DNA of 64,000 nucleotides from the NCBI GenBank assembly GCA_937873515.1, contig CALMYB010000008.1:1-64000 (forward strand), written 5' to 3'. This stretch comes from an uncultured Acidobacteriota bacterium. Lineage in GTDB: Bacteria > Acidobacteriota > Blastocatellia > Pyrinomonadales > Pyrinomonadaceae. Position numbers and translations under genes: made by a program. The notes under the pieces were generated by a model. That model worked only from the letters and a program-made list of their open reading frames with translations, was not told the DNA's origin and searched no databases. Shown in pieces: positions 27,264 through 37,347 of the stretch (position 1 is its first letter; every line of letters starts with the position of its first letter).

Positions 27264-28553
27264 TTAGTCGTCGAGCCGAACGGTCGCGAGGACGGCAAGC
27301 AGCAGGAAGAAGAACGCATTCGACGGCGTCCGCAAAGGAAAGTCCACAAAGCTGTGTACCAAAATGCCGACACAGCCCGCAAACGCTCCGATCGCAAGCC
27401 CGCGCATTTCATCGCTCGAAGTTCGAATGACAAGAACGGATCGCCGAATGAATAGTGCCGCGAACGAGATCAGGCACAAAAAACCTGCAATGCCGCCGTC
27501 CGCCAGTATCTGCAGATAATCGTTGTGGGCACGCTCGATGCGAAAGACACCGTCCCACGAGTCGAATTGTGTAAAGGCGACGGCGAACGAGTCCAATCCG
27601 GCCCCGAGAACAGGATGAGCGAGAAAGATCTGCCATGCGACCCACCAGAAGTGCGTACGGCCGCTCGAAAATCCTTCTGCGTCCGAGCCGTGTCCGGCGA
27701 GCGAGAGGTTTGTGCCGTCGGGCCCCAGAAAAAGAGCTAGTGCGAGTACGGCAAAGATCAGAACGGCTGCCGAGAGAATGGGCAGGAGCAGTTTCCTCTT
27801 TCCGTCCCGCGTCGAATGTCGCCGCTTGAATGGCAGCATCGCGACGAGAACGACGATAAGTGCAGCGAGCACAGCAAGCCAAGCACCGCGAGACATGGTA
27901 ATCACCAAAGCCGCACCCGCGACCACGGTCACGCCGAGGTTCGCGGCCTTCGAGTTTCGTGATGCCGCCCGGTCGAATAAAGTTCCGAAGGTAAGCCCGC
28001 AGATCATCACCATAAAGGCTGCGAAATGATGTTGATTTACGAATGGCCCGAACGGTATCGCCTGCGGCGTTTCGCGAATTCCGAAGATCGGTTCGATCGC
28101 TGCAAGCCTTTGCAGAATGCTAAAGAATGCGAGCACTCCGCCGAAAAGTACGATGGCGTTCCTTGTGAGAGCGACGCGCTTGGCGGTCGATATGGTCGAT
28201 AGGGCCGCGAGGAAGAAGAGAAGATATACGCCCAGGCGGAACGCAAAAAGCCTCGTCGCATAGGGATCGAGCGTCGTGCCGAGCGCGATCTGAACGAGTG
28301 CCAGAAGAAAGAAAGCCGCAAGCGGTAAGATCAGCGGCGAGCGGACAATTCTAATCTCGCCGCCTCGCCATGCGGCCGTCGCCCAGAACACGACGCCGAA
28401 TCCGGTTACGATCGCGATCAATGCCCACGTCCCGCTATCGACGCCGCCGAAGAGCACGCAGGCGATCATCGGAGCGATGAGCACCAGCCAAAACAATGCG
28501 GTGTCGCTCCGAAGGCCTTTCCTCCTGATCCTAATTGCGTCGGAAATTCTCAC
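27264..28553 (-). CDS. O-antigen ligase / polymerase-like membrane protein
   Basis: A polytopic membrane protein with about ten hydrophobic segments and the large loop plus LVITMSRGAWLAVLAALIV region typical of the Wzy_C/WaaL family, which ligates or polymerises undecaprenyl-linked glycans in the periplasm. I place the start at a GTG (28551-28553) that overlaps the stop of the preceding gene in the form GTGA, giving about 429 residues. In-frame ATGs at 28583 and 28619 would overlap that gene further. It is the last gene of the long leftward polysaccharide locus. Which of ligase or polymerase it is cannot be decided from sequence alone. Confidence 0.75.
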   Translation of the reverse strand: MRISDAIRIRRKGLRSDTALFWLVLIAPMIACVLFGGVDSGTWALIAIVTGFGVVFWATAAWRGGEIRIVRSPLILPLAAFFLLALVQIALGTTLDPYATRLFAFRLGVYLLFFLAALSTISTAKRVALTRNAIVLFGGVLAFFSILQRLAAIEPIFGIRETPQAIPFGPFVNQHHFAAFMVMICGLTFGTLFDRAASRNSKAANLGVTVVAGAALVITMSRGAWLAVLAALIVVLVAMLPFKRRHSTRDGKRKLLLPILSAAVLIFAVLALALFLGPDGTNLSLAGHGSDAEGFSSGRTHFWWVAWQIFLAHPVLGAGLDSFAVAFTQFDSWDGVFRIERAHNDYLQILADGGIAGFLCLISFAALFIRRSVLVIRTSSDEMRGLAIGAFAGCVGILVHSFVDFPLRTPSNAFFFLLLAVLATVRLDD

Positions 28554-29824
28554 TCTTTCGTCAAGGTTACGTCGTCGAGCCATAGCTTGCCGCTGAGCGG
28601 ACAGATCGGCGACCGACAATCATCGCGCACAAGCCGGATAACTATCCCGTCGGTGTCCGCCGGCACTTCGAATTCGGCTGAAGCCTCGGCCCATTCCGCA
28701 TTGAGAGCGAACGATCTGCTTGCAGCGACCGCAGCGGAAGTCGCCGCGGACGTGACAGCAAGATGCATCGTTACGTCATCCGCGGCACGCAGTTCGGTCT
28801 TATAGAACGCGGACAGCCGATAGCGCGAGCCCGGTTCGACCGCAACCGTCTGCTTCACCTCGCGAAAGGCATCGGCGCGCTTCGAATCAAATACAAAAAA
28901 CAGGCTGACCTTACCCGAATGGGCCTGGTCGGCAAGCGCGATCTGCGGTGTGCTGCCCGCAGAGATCTTCCAATTGAAAATGCTCGACGCGTCGGCGCCG
29001 ACACCACCCTCAAAACCGCTATTCGTTACCGAGTCAGCGGCCAATTGCGGGCCCGTCCCGAGGTCGTTAAGAACATTCACAGCGAGTCGGTATTGGTGTT
29101 TTTCTATGAGCTTTGCGGCGAGTTTTTCGCCGTCTGGCCGTAATTGGCCGGTTTTCAATTCGCTCGGCAAACTCGCCCAGAGATCGGCGGCATCTTCAAC
29201 GCGATCCTTGGTAAGCAAGTAGATCGCAAGGGCCGCACGGGCACTCGGCGCATCGCCGAGCAGACGGCGTGCTTCGCCGACATTCTGCCCGGTGGTTTCG
29301 AGAGCAAGGATCGCCGCGGACGCCGCATATTCCGCACGGCTGCGTGCCGCATCCGCGAGCAGCTCGAACGCTTCCTTCTCGTTGTTCTCGCCACGGAGCA
29401 GAAAGTTTGCGTATGCGAATTTCACGTCCGAATAGTTCGGCGCAAGTTCGCGTGCACGCCTGAACATCTCATCGGCGTTGCCGCGATCTCCGGCACGATC
29501 GTAGGCTTTTGCGAGAGCGAGAACGACGAGATAGTTATTTGGCGAAAGTTGGGCGGCCTTCTTAAATTCTTCGAGAGAGCGGGCGGCGTCCTCAGGCTCG
29601 AAGGTCTTATCAAGCAGGACGGCAGCGGTAAAATGCGTCTGCGGATCGTCCGGGCCAAGCGAGGTGAGCACGGGGATCATATCCACGCGGTCTGCCCGCA
29701 GGGAGGCAGAGTTCGCAAAATTCCAACGCGCACCGAACCACACCGCTCCGGCAAGGAGAAGCACGAAAATCATCAGGCAGGCCTTTGCCGCCGTTGTTTC
29801 GATCGGTATCCGAAATGCAGCCAC
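28550..29824 (-). CDS. Membrane-anchored TPR protein with carbohydrate-binding-like domain
   Basis: The 424-residue protein begins with a membrane segment (LMIFVLLLAGAVWFGARW, about residues 17-34) and then has tetratricopeptide-like helical repeats (about 60-250, e.g. FKKAAQLSPNNYLVVLALAK). The C-terminal 150 residues form a beta-sandwich like CBM4/9-type modules (SVTNSGFEGG, PGSRYRLSAFYKT, GIVIRLVRDDC, GKLWLDDVTLT). This suggests a periplasmic scaffold that touches the glycan. It is coupled to the ligase-like gene by a stop/start overlap and follows the WecA/CapD fusion by seven bases, so the three are probably one functional block. Confidence 0.75.
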   Translation of the reverse strand: MAAFRIPIETTAAKACLMIFVLLLAGAVWFGARWNFANSASLRADRVDMIPVLTSLGPDDPQTHFTAAVLLDKTFEPEDAARSLEEFKKAAQLSPNNYLVVLALAKAYDRAGDRGNADEMFRRARELAPNYSDVKFAYANFLLRGENNEKEAFELLADAARSRAEYAASAAILALETTGQNVGEARRLLGDAPSARAALAIYLLTKDRVEDAADLWASLPSELKTGQLRPDGEKLAAKLIEKHQYRLAVNVLNDLGTGPQLAADSVTNSGFEGGVGADASSIFNWKISAGSTPQIALADQAHSGKVSLFFVFDSKRADAFREVKQTVAVEPGSRYRLSAFYKTELRAADDVTMHLAVTSAATSAAVAASRSFALNAEWAEASAEFEVPADTDGIVIRLVRDDCRSPICPLSGKLWLDDVTLTKE

Positions 29825-29831
29825 GGTTGCT

Positions 29832-31637
29832 CTATTCTAGCGTCTCGATCTTGAGAAGGGCACGCCGTATGGCGATATTATTTTCCACGCAGATCTCCCG
29901 CACCTTGCGGAGCTTTTCGCCGTCGAAATTACGTGCAGAGATAACGATCTCCTCGACGCCCTTTTCCTGACACACAGAGCCGAGCGCGCCGTTGCCGGTG
30001 AAGACCGTCAGTCCGTGGATGACGCGTCCGGCCTTGTGCGGGTCGTCATCGACGAAGCCGATCGGTGTCAGGTTCCATTCGGGATTGTTACGCAGCTCGC
30101 GCAGGACCATCTCGCCGCCGTCGCCCGCACCGTAGATCAGGATGCGGCGTGATTCTGCCGTCTTTGGGAGCGGGATCGCGCTTCGGATCAGACGGAACAT
30201 CATTCGGCTGCCGATCACGGCAAAGAGGAGAAGGAGAGCATCAACGACAAAGACCGTTCGCGAATAATACTGGAATCGATAGAGAAGAAGTATCGCGATC
30301 ACGCTCAGGCCCGAACCCAATGCAACGCCTTTTGCGTAGGTGATGAAGTCGCGAATGCTCGTGTATTTCCAAAGCCCGCGATATACGCCCGCGACGAGGA
30401 ACGCCCCGAGCTTTATCGGGATGACGACCGGCAGGCACTTTACGAAAAGATCCCAAGCTTCTGAATTTTCGAGCGAGCCGAGCACGAGAAGAAACGCCGT
30501 GTAAAGTGAAAGCGTTATCAACGCGGCATCGAGAAAGATCTCAAAGATGCGCCGCTTGTGCGAGAAATTGATGATGAAGCCGAAGACCGCCTTCTCCGGC
30601 GCCGATGTGTCGCTGCCGGTCGATTCGTAAACTTTTACTTTTGAGAGAAAAACGCCGACTATGACCAGCAGGATCGAAAAGACCGCGATCAGAGCGAGGC
30701 TTTCGCTAAGGGCGAGATGAGCGACGGCGATCGAAATGCTGCCCGCGACGGCCGCAAATGCGTACAGCATAAGGACAGCAGAACGTTCAGTGAGCCCGAG
30801 GGCCACGAGGCGATGCGATGTATGGTCTCGTCCCCCTTGCGAGACCTTGCGGCCCCAGATCTTTCGCACGAGTGTAACGAGCGTCGTGTCAAATATCGGG
30901 ACAATGAGGATCAGTGCCGGAACGGCAAGGATCGGAAGAATTCCACGGCTTCGGCCGCCGCCTCCGGACTGGTTGACCAGCACCGCTCCCGACAGGATAA
31001 AGCCGACGAACATCGATCCGCAGTCACCCATAAAGATCGATGCGGGGTTGAAGTTGAAGATCAAGAATCCGATCAGGCTGCCGACGAAAACGGCGGCAAG
31101 CAGAAGTTCAGTGCCTTGCCCTGAGGTCAGAAATCCTGCCGCTAGGCCGATGCCGCCGATCGCGGCGATCCCGGCGGCAAGCCCGTCCATATTGTCGAGC
31201 AGGTTCACCGCGTTCGTGATGCCGATGATCCAAAGGCCGGTGATCCAGATGTCGATGATCTCGTTGCCGGTTATCGGCATCGTAAGCCCGAAGCCGATCA
31301 GAACGGCCGCCCCGAAAAGCTGCCCAAGCAGCTTCTGATAAGGGCGAATGTTGAAGATATCGTCAACGAGGCCGACAAGGAAGAGGACGGTGCCGCTGCC
31401 GAGCAATATCAACGTCTCGCGGGAATATGGGACGAATAGAAAATAACCGATGACGGTCGTTGCGTATATCGCGACGCCGCCGAGCATCGCGGTCGGCCGG
31501 GCGTGCCAGCGGTCGCTTTTCGGAGCGGCGACAAAGCCGCGCCGCGTCGCGTATGCACGAACGGCATAGGTCAACGCCGCGCTCAACAGCACGGAGACGG
31601 ACAAGATCAGAAATGCGTGGAGCGTGAGGTTCTGCAT
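29832..31637 (-). CDS. Fused WecA-type phosphoglycosyltransferase and CapD N-terminal-like protein
   Basis: The first ~330 residues are a polytopic MraY/WecA-type enzyme that moves a sugar-1-phosphate to undecaprenyl phosphate. They carry VGLVDDIFN near residue 90, NAVNLLDNMDGLAAG near 142, FMGDCGS near 205 and the cytoplasmic GGRDHTSHR near 268. The last ~240 residues are a second membrane block and a nucleotide-binding fold (RILIYGAGDGGEMVLREL, FVDDDPHKAGR) that match the N-terminal half of CapD/WbpM-type sugar epimerases, without the catalytic SDR half. It is the predicted priming enzyme of the locus. The CapD-like half may regulate or sense a nucleotide sugar. Confidence 0.85.
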   Translation of the reverse strand: MQNLTLHAFLILSVSVLLSAALTYAVRAYATRRGFVAAPKSDRWHARPTAMLGGVAIYATTVIGYFLFVPYSRETLILLGSGTVLFLVGLVDDIFNIRPYQKLLGQLFGAAVLIGFGLTMPITGNEIIDIWITGLWIIGITNAVNLLDNMDGLAAGIAAIGGIGLAAGFLTSGQGTELLLAAVFVGSLIGFLIFNFNPASIFMGDCGSMFVGFILSGAVLVNQSGGGGRSRGILPILAVPALILIVPIFDTTLVTLVRKIWGRKVSQGGRDHTSHRLVALGLTERSAVLMLYAFAAVAGSISIAVAHLALSESLALIAVFSILLVIVGVFLSKVKVYESTGSDTSAPEKAVFGFIINFSHKRRIFEIFLDAALITLSLYTAFLLVLGSLENSEAWDLFVKCLPVVIPIKLGAFLVAGVYRGLWKYTSIRDFITYAKGVALGSGLSVIAILLLYRFQYYSRTVFVVDALLLLFAVIGSRMMFRLIRSAIPLPKTAESRRILIYGAGDGGEMVLRELRNNPEWNLTPIGFVDDDPHKAGRVIHGLTVFTGNGALGSVCQEKGVEEIVISARNFDGEKLRKVREICVENNIAIRRALLKIETLE

Positions 31638-31685
31638 TATCTATATCCCGGCGGCGATGTTGAGTTCACGACCGGCAAGGCCTGC

Positions 31686-32900
31686 CTATTCAACATCTCG
31701 GTAAAGCTGAGCAACATCATTTACGAGCCTCGTAACTGAACACCTTTCATCGACAAATTGTACGGATAGAAGCCCAAGCGTCTCCCGTACTTTTTCACCT
31801 TTTAGCAAATAAAGCAAGCCTTTCTGAAAGTCTGCCGGATCGAGTGTACGGATAAGAACCGCGCGTTCGGCCACTTCGAATCCATCCTCGCACTTTTCAA
31901 CTTTGCCCGCGAGATCGACAACGCCGCCCACGGCCGTCGAAACTACCGGAACGCCCGCGGCCATCGCCTCGATCATCGAGAGCGGTGTGCCCTCGTTCCG
32001 CGAAGTTAGAACGAAAAGGTCGAGTTCGGAGAGGATCGGGCCGATCTCTTTACGATTTCCCGCAAATGAAGTATTTGAAAGGTTTAGCTCTGCCGAACGC
32101 CGTTCGAGAGCTTCGCGTAAGTGTCCGTCGCCGACGATCGCAAAGTGGACAGGTACAGCGTCTTTCTGGCAAAGCGAAGCTGTCTCAAGCAACAGATCGA
32201 GATTCTTGATCTCAGTTAGACGGCCGATGAAGCCCGCGATCAGCCTGTCTTCAGGGATCGAGAACTCCGCGCGCAAACTCGCCTTCGATACGACGCTCTT
32301 TTCGATCGGCTCGATGCCGAGCGGGATCACAACGAACTGCTCACGCCGCCCGATCTTGAACTTCCCGGCGATCTCGTCGAGCTGCTGTTCCGAGATGACG
32401 ATTATTCGGTCGGTCGTCTTGGCGAGCAGCTTCTCGATCAGGATGAAAATTCGCGTCTTGAAACTGCCGTAATAGCTGTGGAAAACATGTCCGTGAAATG
32501 TATGAACTTTCTTTACGCGATGCGGCCGCCCGACGAATGTCCCAAGCGTCAGATATTTGTACAGAAATGCGGCTGTGCGTCCGACCGCGCCGGCTTTCGC
32601 GGTGTGCGTATGCACGATGTCGGGTTCAAGCCGCCGCAGTTCGCGAAATATCTTTACGACCGAGATCAGATCTTTTGGCGAAAGCTCACGGCTCAGTTCG
32701 GCGAGATAGATCGGCTCGACTCCGTTCTCTTCGGCGAAGTACGACATATCCTCTTCGCCCGCGGGAACTGTGCCGGCGATCAATGTGCTTTCAAACTCGG
32801 GCGGGACGAGTTTGCTCGTCAGCCAAACGACGTGCCGCGCCGGACCGCCGACATTAAGGCGGGCGATGATGCGGACGATTCTTTTTGGGCGGTCAGCCAA
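31686..32900 (-). CDS. GT4-family glycosyltransferase
   Basis: A two-domain GT-B enzyme of 404 residues. The N-terminal domain opens with RIARLNVGGPARHV and contains HTHTAKAGAVGR. The C-terminal domain has GFIGRLTEIKNLDLLLE and the nucleotide-sugar-binding EGTPLSMIEAMAAGVPVVS, with the E-x7-E spacing of retaining GT4 enzymes. It should add a sugar to the lipid-linked oligosaccharide at the inner membrane. Donor and linkage cannot be assigned. It lies 48 bases upstream of the priming fusion enzyme. Confidence 0.88.
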   Translation of the reverse strand: MADRPKRIVRIIARLNVGGPARHVVWLTSKLVPPEFESTLIAGTVPAGEEDMSYFAEENGVEPIYLAELSRELSPKDLISVVKIFRELRRLEPDIVHTHTAKAGAVGRTAAFLYKYLTLGTFVGRPHRVKKVHTFHGHVFHSYYGSFKTRIFILIEKLLAKTTDRIIVISEQQLDEIAGKFKIGRREQFVVIPLGIEPIEKSVVSKASLRAEFSIPEDRLIAGFIGRLTEIKNLDLLLETASLCQKDAVPVHFAIVGDGHLREALERRSAELNLSNTSFAGNRKEIGPILSELDLFVLTSRNEGTPLSMIEAMAAGVPVVSTAVGGVVDLAGKVEKCEDGFEVAERAVLIRTLDPADFQKGLLYLLKGEKVRETLGLLSVQFVDERCSVTRLVNDVAQLYRDVE

Positions 32901-32915
32901 ATGAGGATATTCTAC

Positions 32916-33395
32916 CTAATCTTCCATCCGGAAGATCGTTTCAGGGTCGTCCTCGTGTCGGATCTCGTCGATGGGCTCGCGTTTTCCCTCGCCCATATAG
33001 AGGCGGTTCGGGCAGTTGATGACCATTCCGTCCGTCTCGCCGACGTTCTTGTAGCCGTGGACGACGCCCTTCGGGACGACTATCGCTTTTGGATCCGATG
33101 CGCCGACAATGAGCGTCATTCGATTGCCAAAGGTCGGCGAATCTTCGCGGTTATCCCACATACGCATCTTGAAATCGGACGGCCCGATGAAGCAGAAAAG
33201 GTCGGCCTGATCGACGTGCTCGTGCGGCCCGCGCGCAACGCCCGGCTTTGTGAACGAAATGTACGACATAGCGGGATAGAATTCCGCGTCAAGCTCGTCG
33301 TGCCGAAAAAGCTCGGCCAGCCACCCGCGATCATCCGTGTACTTCTTCAATTCGTAAACGACAACGTCGCTGATATCTTTGTCAGTGAAGTGCAT
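32916..33395 (-). CDS. dTDP-4-dehydrorhamnose 3,5-epimerase-like protein (RmlC family)
   Basis: A single cupin domain of about 160 residues with PGVARGPHEHVDQADLFCF, where RmlC has its catalytic RGxH segment, and the C-terminal VVPKGVVHGYKNVGE. It probably epimerises or isomerises a dTDP-4-keto-sugar for the glycan. No RmlB or RmlD is in the window, so the substrate is uncertain. I take the ATG at 33395; a longer reading frame begins at 33440, but its extra 15 residues (RQTRQTRQTQQT) are just a translation of a 9-bp tandem repeat. An RmlA-like gene lies nearby, beyond a broken four-helix-bundle gene. Confidence 0.8.
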   Translation of the reverse strand: MHFTDKDISDVVVYELKKYTDDRGWLAELFRHDELDAEFYPAMSYISFTKPGVARGPHEHVDQADLFCFIGPSDFKMRMWDNREDSPTFGNRMTLIVGASDPKAIVVPKGVVHGYKNVGETDGMVINCPNRLYMGEGKREPIDEIRHEDDPETIFRMED

Positions 33396-33397
33396 AA

Positions 33398-33433
33398 GAG
33401 TCTGTTGAGTCTGTCGAGTCTGTCGAGTCTGTC
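33398..33433. repeat. 9-bp tandem repeat, four units
   Basis: GAGTCTGTT is followed by three GAGTCTGTC units, ending at the start codon of the RmlC-like gene. On the minus strand the unit reads GACTCGACA, close to the unit GACTCGCTA seen on the plus strand at 33817-33888, so the two arrays lie as inverted copies around the gene between them. Confidence 0.9.
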
Positions 33434-33439
33434 GATGCA

Positions 33440-33797
33440 TTACCTTGCCGCGAGATGTCGGGCAAGGGCAAATATCATCTTCGATGTTTCTTCGATGCCG
33501 TTGTAGATCTCGTTGAAGTCGATTTCGTTAACATATTCTTGATCGAGAGCTACATACAAATGTGATTGTACCTCGGCCGCAGAACTTCGAGAGATATTTA
33601 GAAAATATGCGAAATCTTTGTCTGACCTTCGGGCAAAACCTTCGGCGATGTTCGCCATAATTGAGACGCTGGCTCGCCGTATCTGATCGCGTAGCCCGTA
33701 GTCTTTAGCAAAACGCCCATCTCCCGTTATCCGGTATACGTATTGTTCGAGCCTTCTGCCACGCCTGTATATCCTCAAACCTCCTAAACGTTGCCAT
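33440..33797 (-). pseudogene. Four-helix-bundle protein (23S rRNA IVP/Avd family), frameshifted
   Basis: A start with a good ribosome site (GGAG eight bases before ATG at 33797) opens MATFRRFEDIQAWQKAR, the usual N-terminus of this family of about 120 residues. The match then continues in another frame with YVYRITGDGRFAKDYGLRDQ and IRRASVSIMANIAEGF to the stop at 33440. The shift falls near 33744-33752. The total length (about 119 codons) is normal, so a single frameshift breaks an otherwise complete gene. Relatives include the proteins encoded in 23S rRNA intervening sequences and the Avd accessory proteins of retroelements; no reverse transcriptase is nearby. Tandem repeats flank it on both sides inside a polysaccharide locus. 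Confidence 0.75.
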
Positions 33798-33816
33798 ATC
33801 CAAAACTCCTCTCTCC

Positions 33817-33888
33817 GACTCGCTAGACCCGATAGACTCGCTAGACCCAATAGACTCACCAGACTCGCCAGACTCTCTAGACTCGATT
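33817..33888. repeat. 9-bp tandem repeat, eight units
   Basis: Eight degenerate 9-bp units follow the consensus GACTCGCTA (GACTCGCTA, GACCCGATA, GACTCGCTA, GACCCAATA, GACTCACCA, GACTCGCCA, GACTCTCTA, GACTCGATT). The last two supply the stop codon and final residues of the RmlA-like gene. The array is the inverted counterpart of the one at 33398-33433. Confidence 0.9.
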
Positions 33889-34605
33889 CGCACCGGTCTT
33901 TGCCACGAGGTTCGAGGCGAGCAGGAGGCTTTCGAACGTGCCGGCGTCGGTCCACCAGCCATCGAGTTCGCCCCAGGTCATTTCACCTCTGTTGATGTAG
34001 TGATTATTAACGTCCGTTATCTCGAGCTCGCCGCGTGCGGAGGGTTCGAGCGTTTTTATCACGTCGAAGACCGTGTGGTCGTAGAAGTAGATGCCGATGA
34101 CGGCGAGGTCGGACTTCGGCTCGCTCGGCTTTTCCTCGATGCGCACGACCTTGTCGCCGTCGAGTTCCGGGACGCCGAAACGCTGAGGGTCGGGCACTTT
34201 CTTGAGCAGAATTTTGGCTCCCTTGCCTTGTGCTCGATAGTCGTCCGCGGCGGCACGAATGTTCTTCTCGATCAGATTGTCGCCGAGCACGACGCAGATC
34301 GGCTCTTCGTCTGCGAAATGCTCGACGAGCGAAAGGGCGTCCGCGATCCCGCCCTCGCCTTCCTGATACGTGTAATTCAGATCCTTGAGGCCAAAATGCC
34401 GCCCGTTCCCCAAAAGCCGTAAGAAATCACCCGCCGAATTGCCGCCCGTGACGATCATGATGTCGTCGATACCGGCGTTTATGAGCGTCTGGATCGGATA
34501 GTAGATCATCGGCTGGTTGTAGACCGGCAGCAGATGCTTGTTCGTTATTTTTGTAAGCGGCGAAAGCCTTGAACCAAGCCCGCCCGCGAGAATCACACCT
34601 TTCAT
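33877..34605 (-). CDS. Glucose-1-phosphate thymidylyltransferase-like nucleotidyltransferase
   Basis: An RmlA-type enzyme: the N-terminal MKGVILAGGLGSRLSPLTKI is the nucleotide-binding signature (GGxGxRL), followed by NKHLLPVYNQPMIYY, EGGIADAL and VLGDNLIE, and a metal/sugar-binding region with GELEITDVNNHYI. It would make dTDP- or UDP-hexose from a sugar-1-phosphate for the surface polysaccharide. At 242 residues it is shorter than the classic ~290-residue RmlA, lacking most of the C-terminal allosteric part. The last residues (GANRV) and the stop codon are formed by the edge of a 9-bp tandem repeat, so the original C-terminus may have been altered. Confidence 0.87.
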   Translation of the reverse strand: MKGVILAGGLGSRLSPLTKITNKHLLPVYNQPMIYYPIQTLINAGIDDIMIVTGGNSAGDFLRLLGNGRHFGLKDLNYTYQEGEGGIADALSLVEHFADEEPICVVLGDNLIEKNIRAAADDYRAQGKGAKILLKKVPDPQRFGVPELDGDKVVRIEEKPSEPKSDLAVIGIYFYDHTVFDVIKTLEPSARGELEITDVNNHYINRGEMTWGELDGWWTDAGTFESLLLASNLVAKTGANRV

Positions 34606-34628
34606 ACTTCTTACTTATTCGGCGATGG

Positions 34629-35445
34629 TTACTTCTTAAATCCAATCGCCGTCCAAAAGCTCCTGTCGCTGAATTGAATGTTGACGAGCCCGGCCGCTTT
34701 CAACATTTCATCGATCTCTTTTTTTGTGAACCGTTTTTCCAGCCGCGTCCCAAATCGATCCAAGGCATCGGTCCTCATCGTATAAAAGCTATTATTGCGA
34801 TACTGCGACAGCGGAATTAGAGCGGGGTTTGCTCCGAGCCGTTCGACAAGTTTCGCAGTTCGAGCCAAAGGCCAGTAAACGAAAGCCGCGATAGGCTGGC
34901 TCATTGCAAACCTCACCGAATGCGGCATTCTGCTTACAATGCGGCGAAACCCATCACTGATACGCCAAATTGCTCGAAACCAAACCGGGCGGTTATCAAA
35001 TCGATAGTAGAGATAAATGAGAAATGGTGCACCGGACTTTAGCTTTGCCACGCACTTGTCGATGCCGTCGGCGGTGTCAGGGACGTGATGAAGTACGCCC
35101 AGGCTGTAGCCAAAATCCGCCGACTCATCCTCAAGAGGGATATTGTCCACACCAGCCTTGTGAAACACGCAGTTATCGGAATCTTGAAGGTTCCGTTTGG
35201 CTACTTCGATCGCATCGCTCGGATCAATGAGATGTAAGCATCCAACACGGGGTGCGACGAGTTTTGCCCACCGGCCGCTGCCGCATCCCAGATCGAACGC
35301 AACGGCATCAGCAGGTAGATCCTGCCACGGCATGATGCTGAAATAGTTTTCAAACATTGCCTCAAGTTCAGCTGCTTCAAGAGTTGATTGATCGAACCGC
35401 GACCATTCATCCCCAAAGCCTGCAACTACGTTCTGATCTACGTTC

Positions 35446-35453
<8 letters not shown>
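34629..35453 (-). CDS. Class I SAM-dependent methyltransferase
   Basis: A soluble methyltransferase of 274 residues with the AdoMet motif I AFDLGCGSGRWAKLVAPRVG near residue 48, the acidic HLIDPSDA strand and GYSLGVLHHVPDT, typical of UbiE/Methyltransf_11-like enzymes. In this setting it may methylate a sugar, but the substrate is not determined. Its start overlaps the stop of the asparagine-synthetase-type gene by eight bases, so they are co-translated. Base composition looks more AT-rich than in the neighbouring asnB. Confidence 0.83.
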
Positions 35454-37335
<1,882 letters not shown>

Positions 37336-37347
37336 CTTTGTTGCCTG

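Noticed and set aside
33440..33797. Diversity-generating retroelement (Avd accessory protein)
   Set aside because: The gene is broken, and no reverse transcriptase, template repeat or variable repeat is seen nearby.
33398..33888. CRISPR-like array near the four-helix-bundle gene
   Set aside because: Units are 9 bp and directly adjacent, with no spacers; they are minisatellites.
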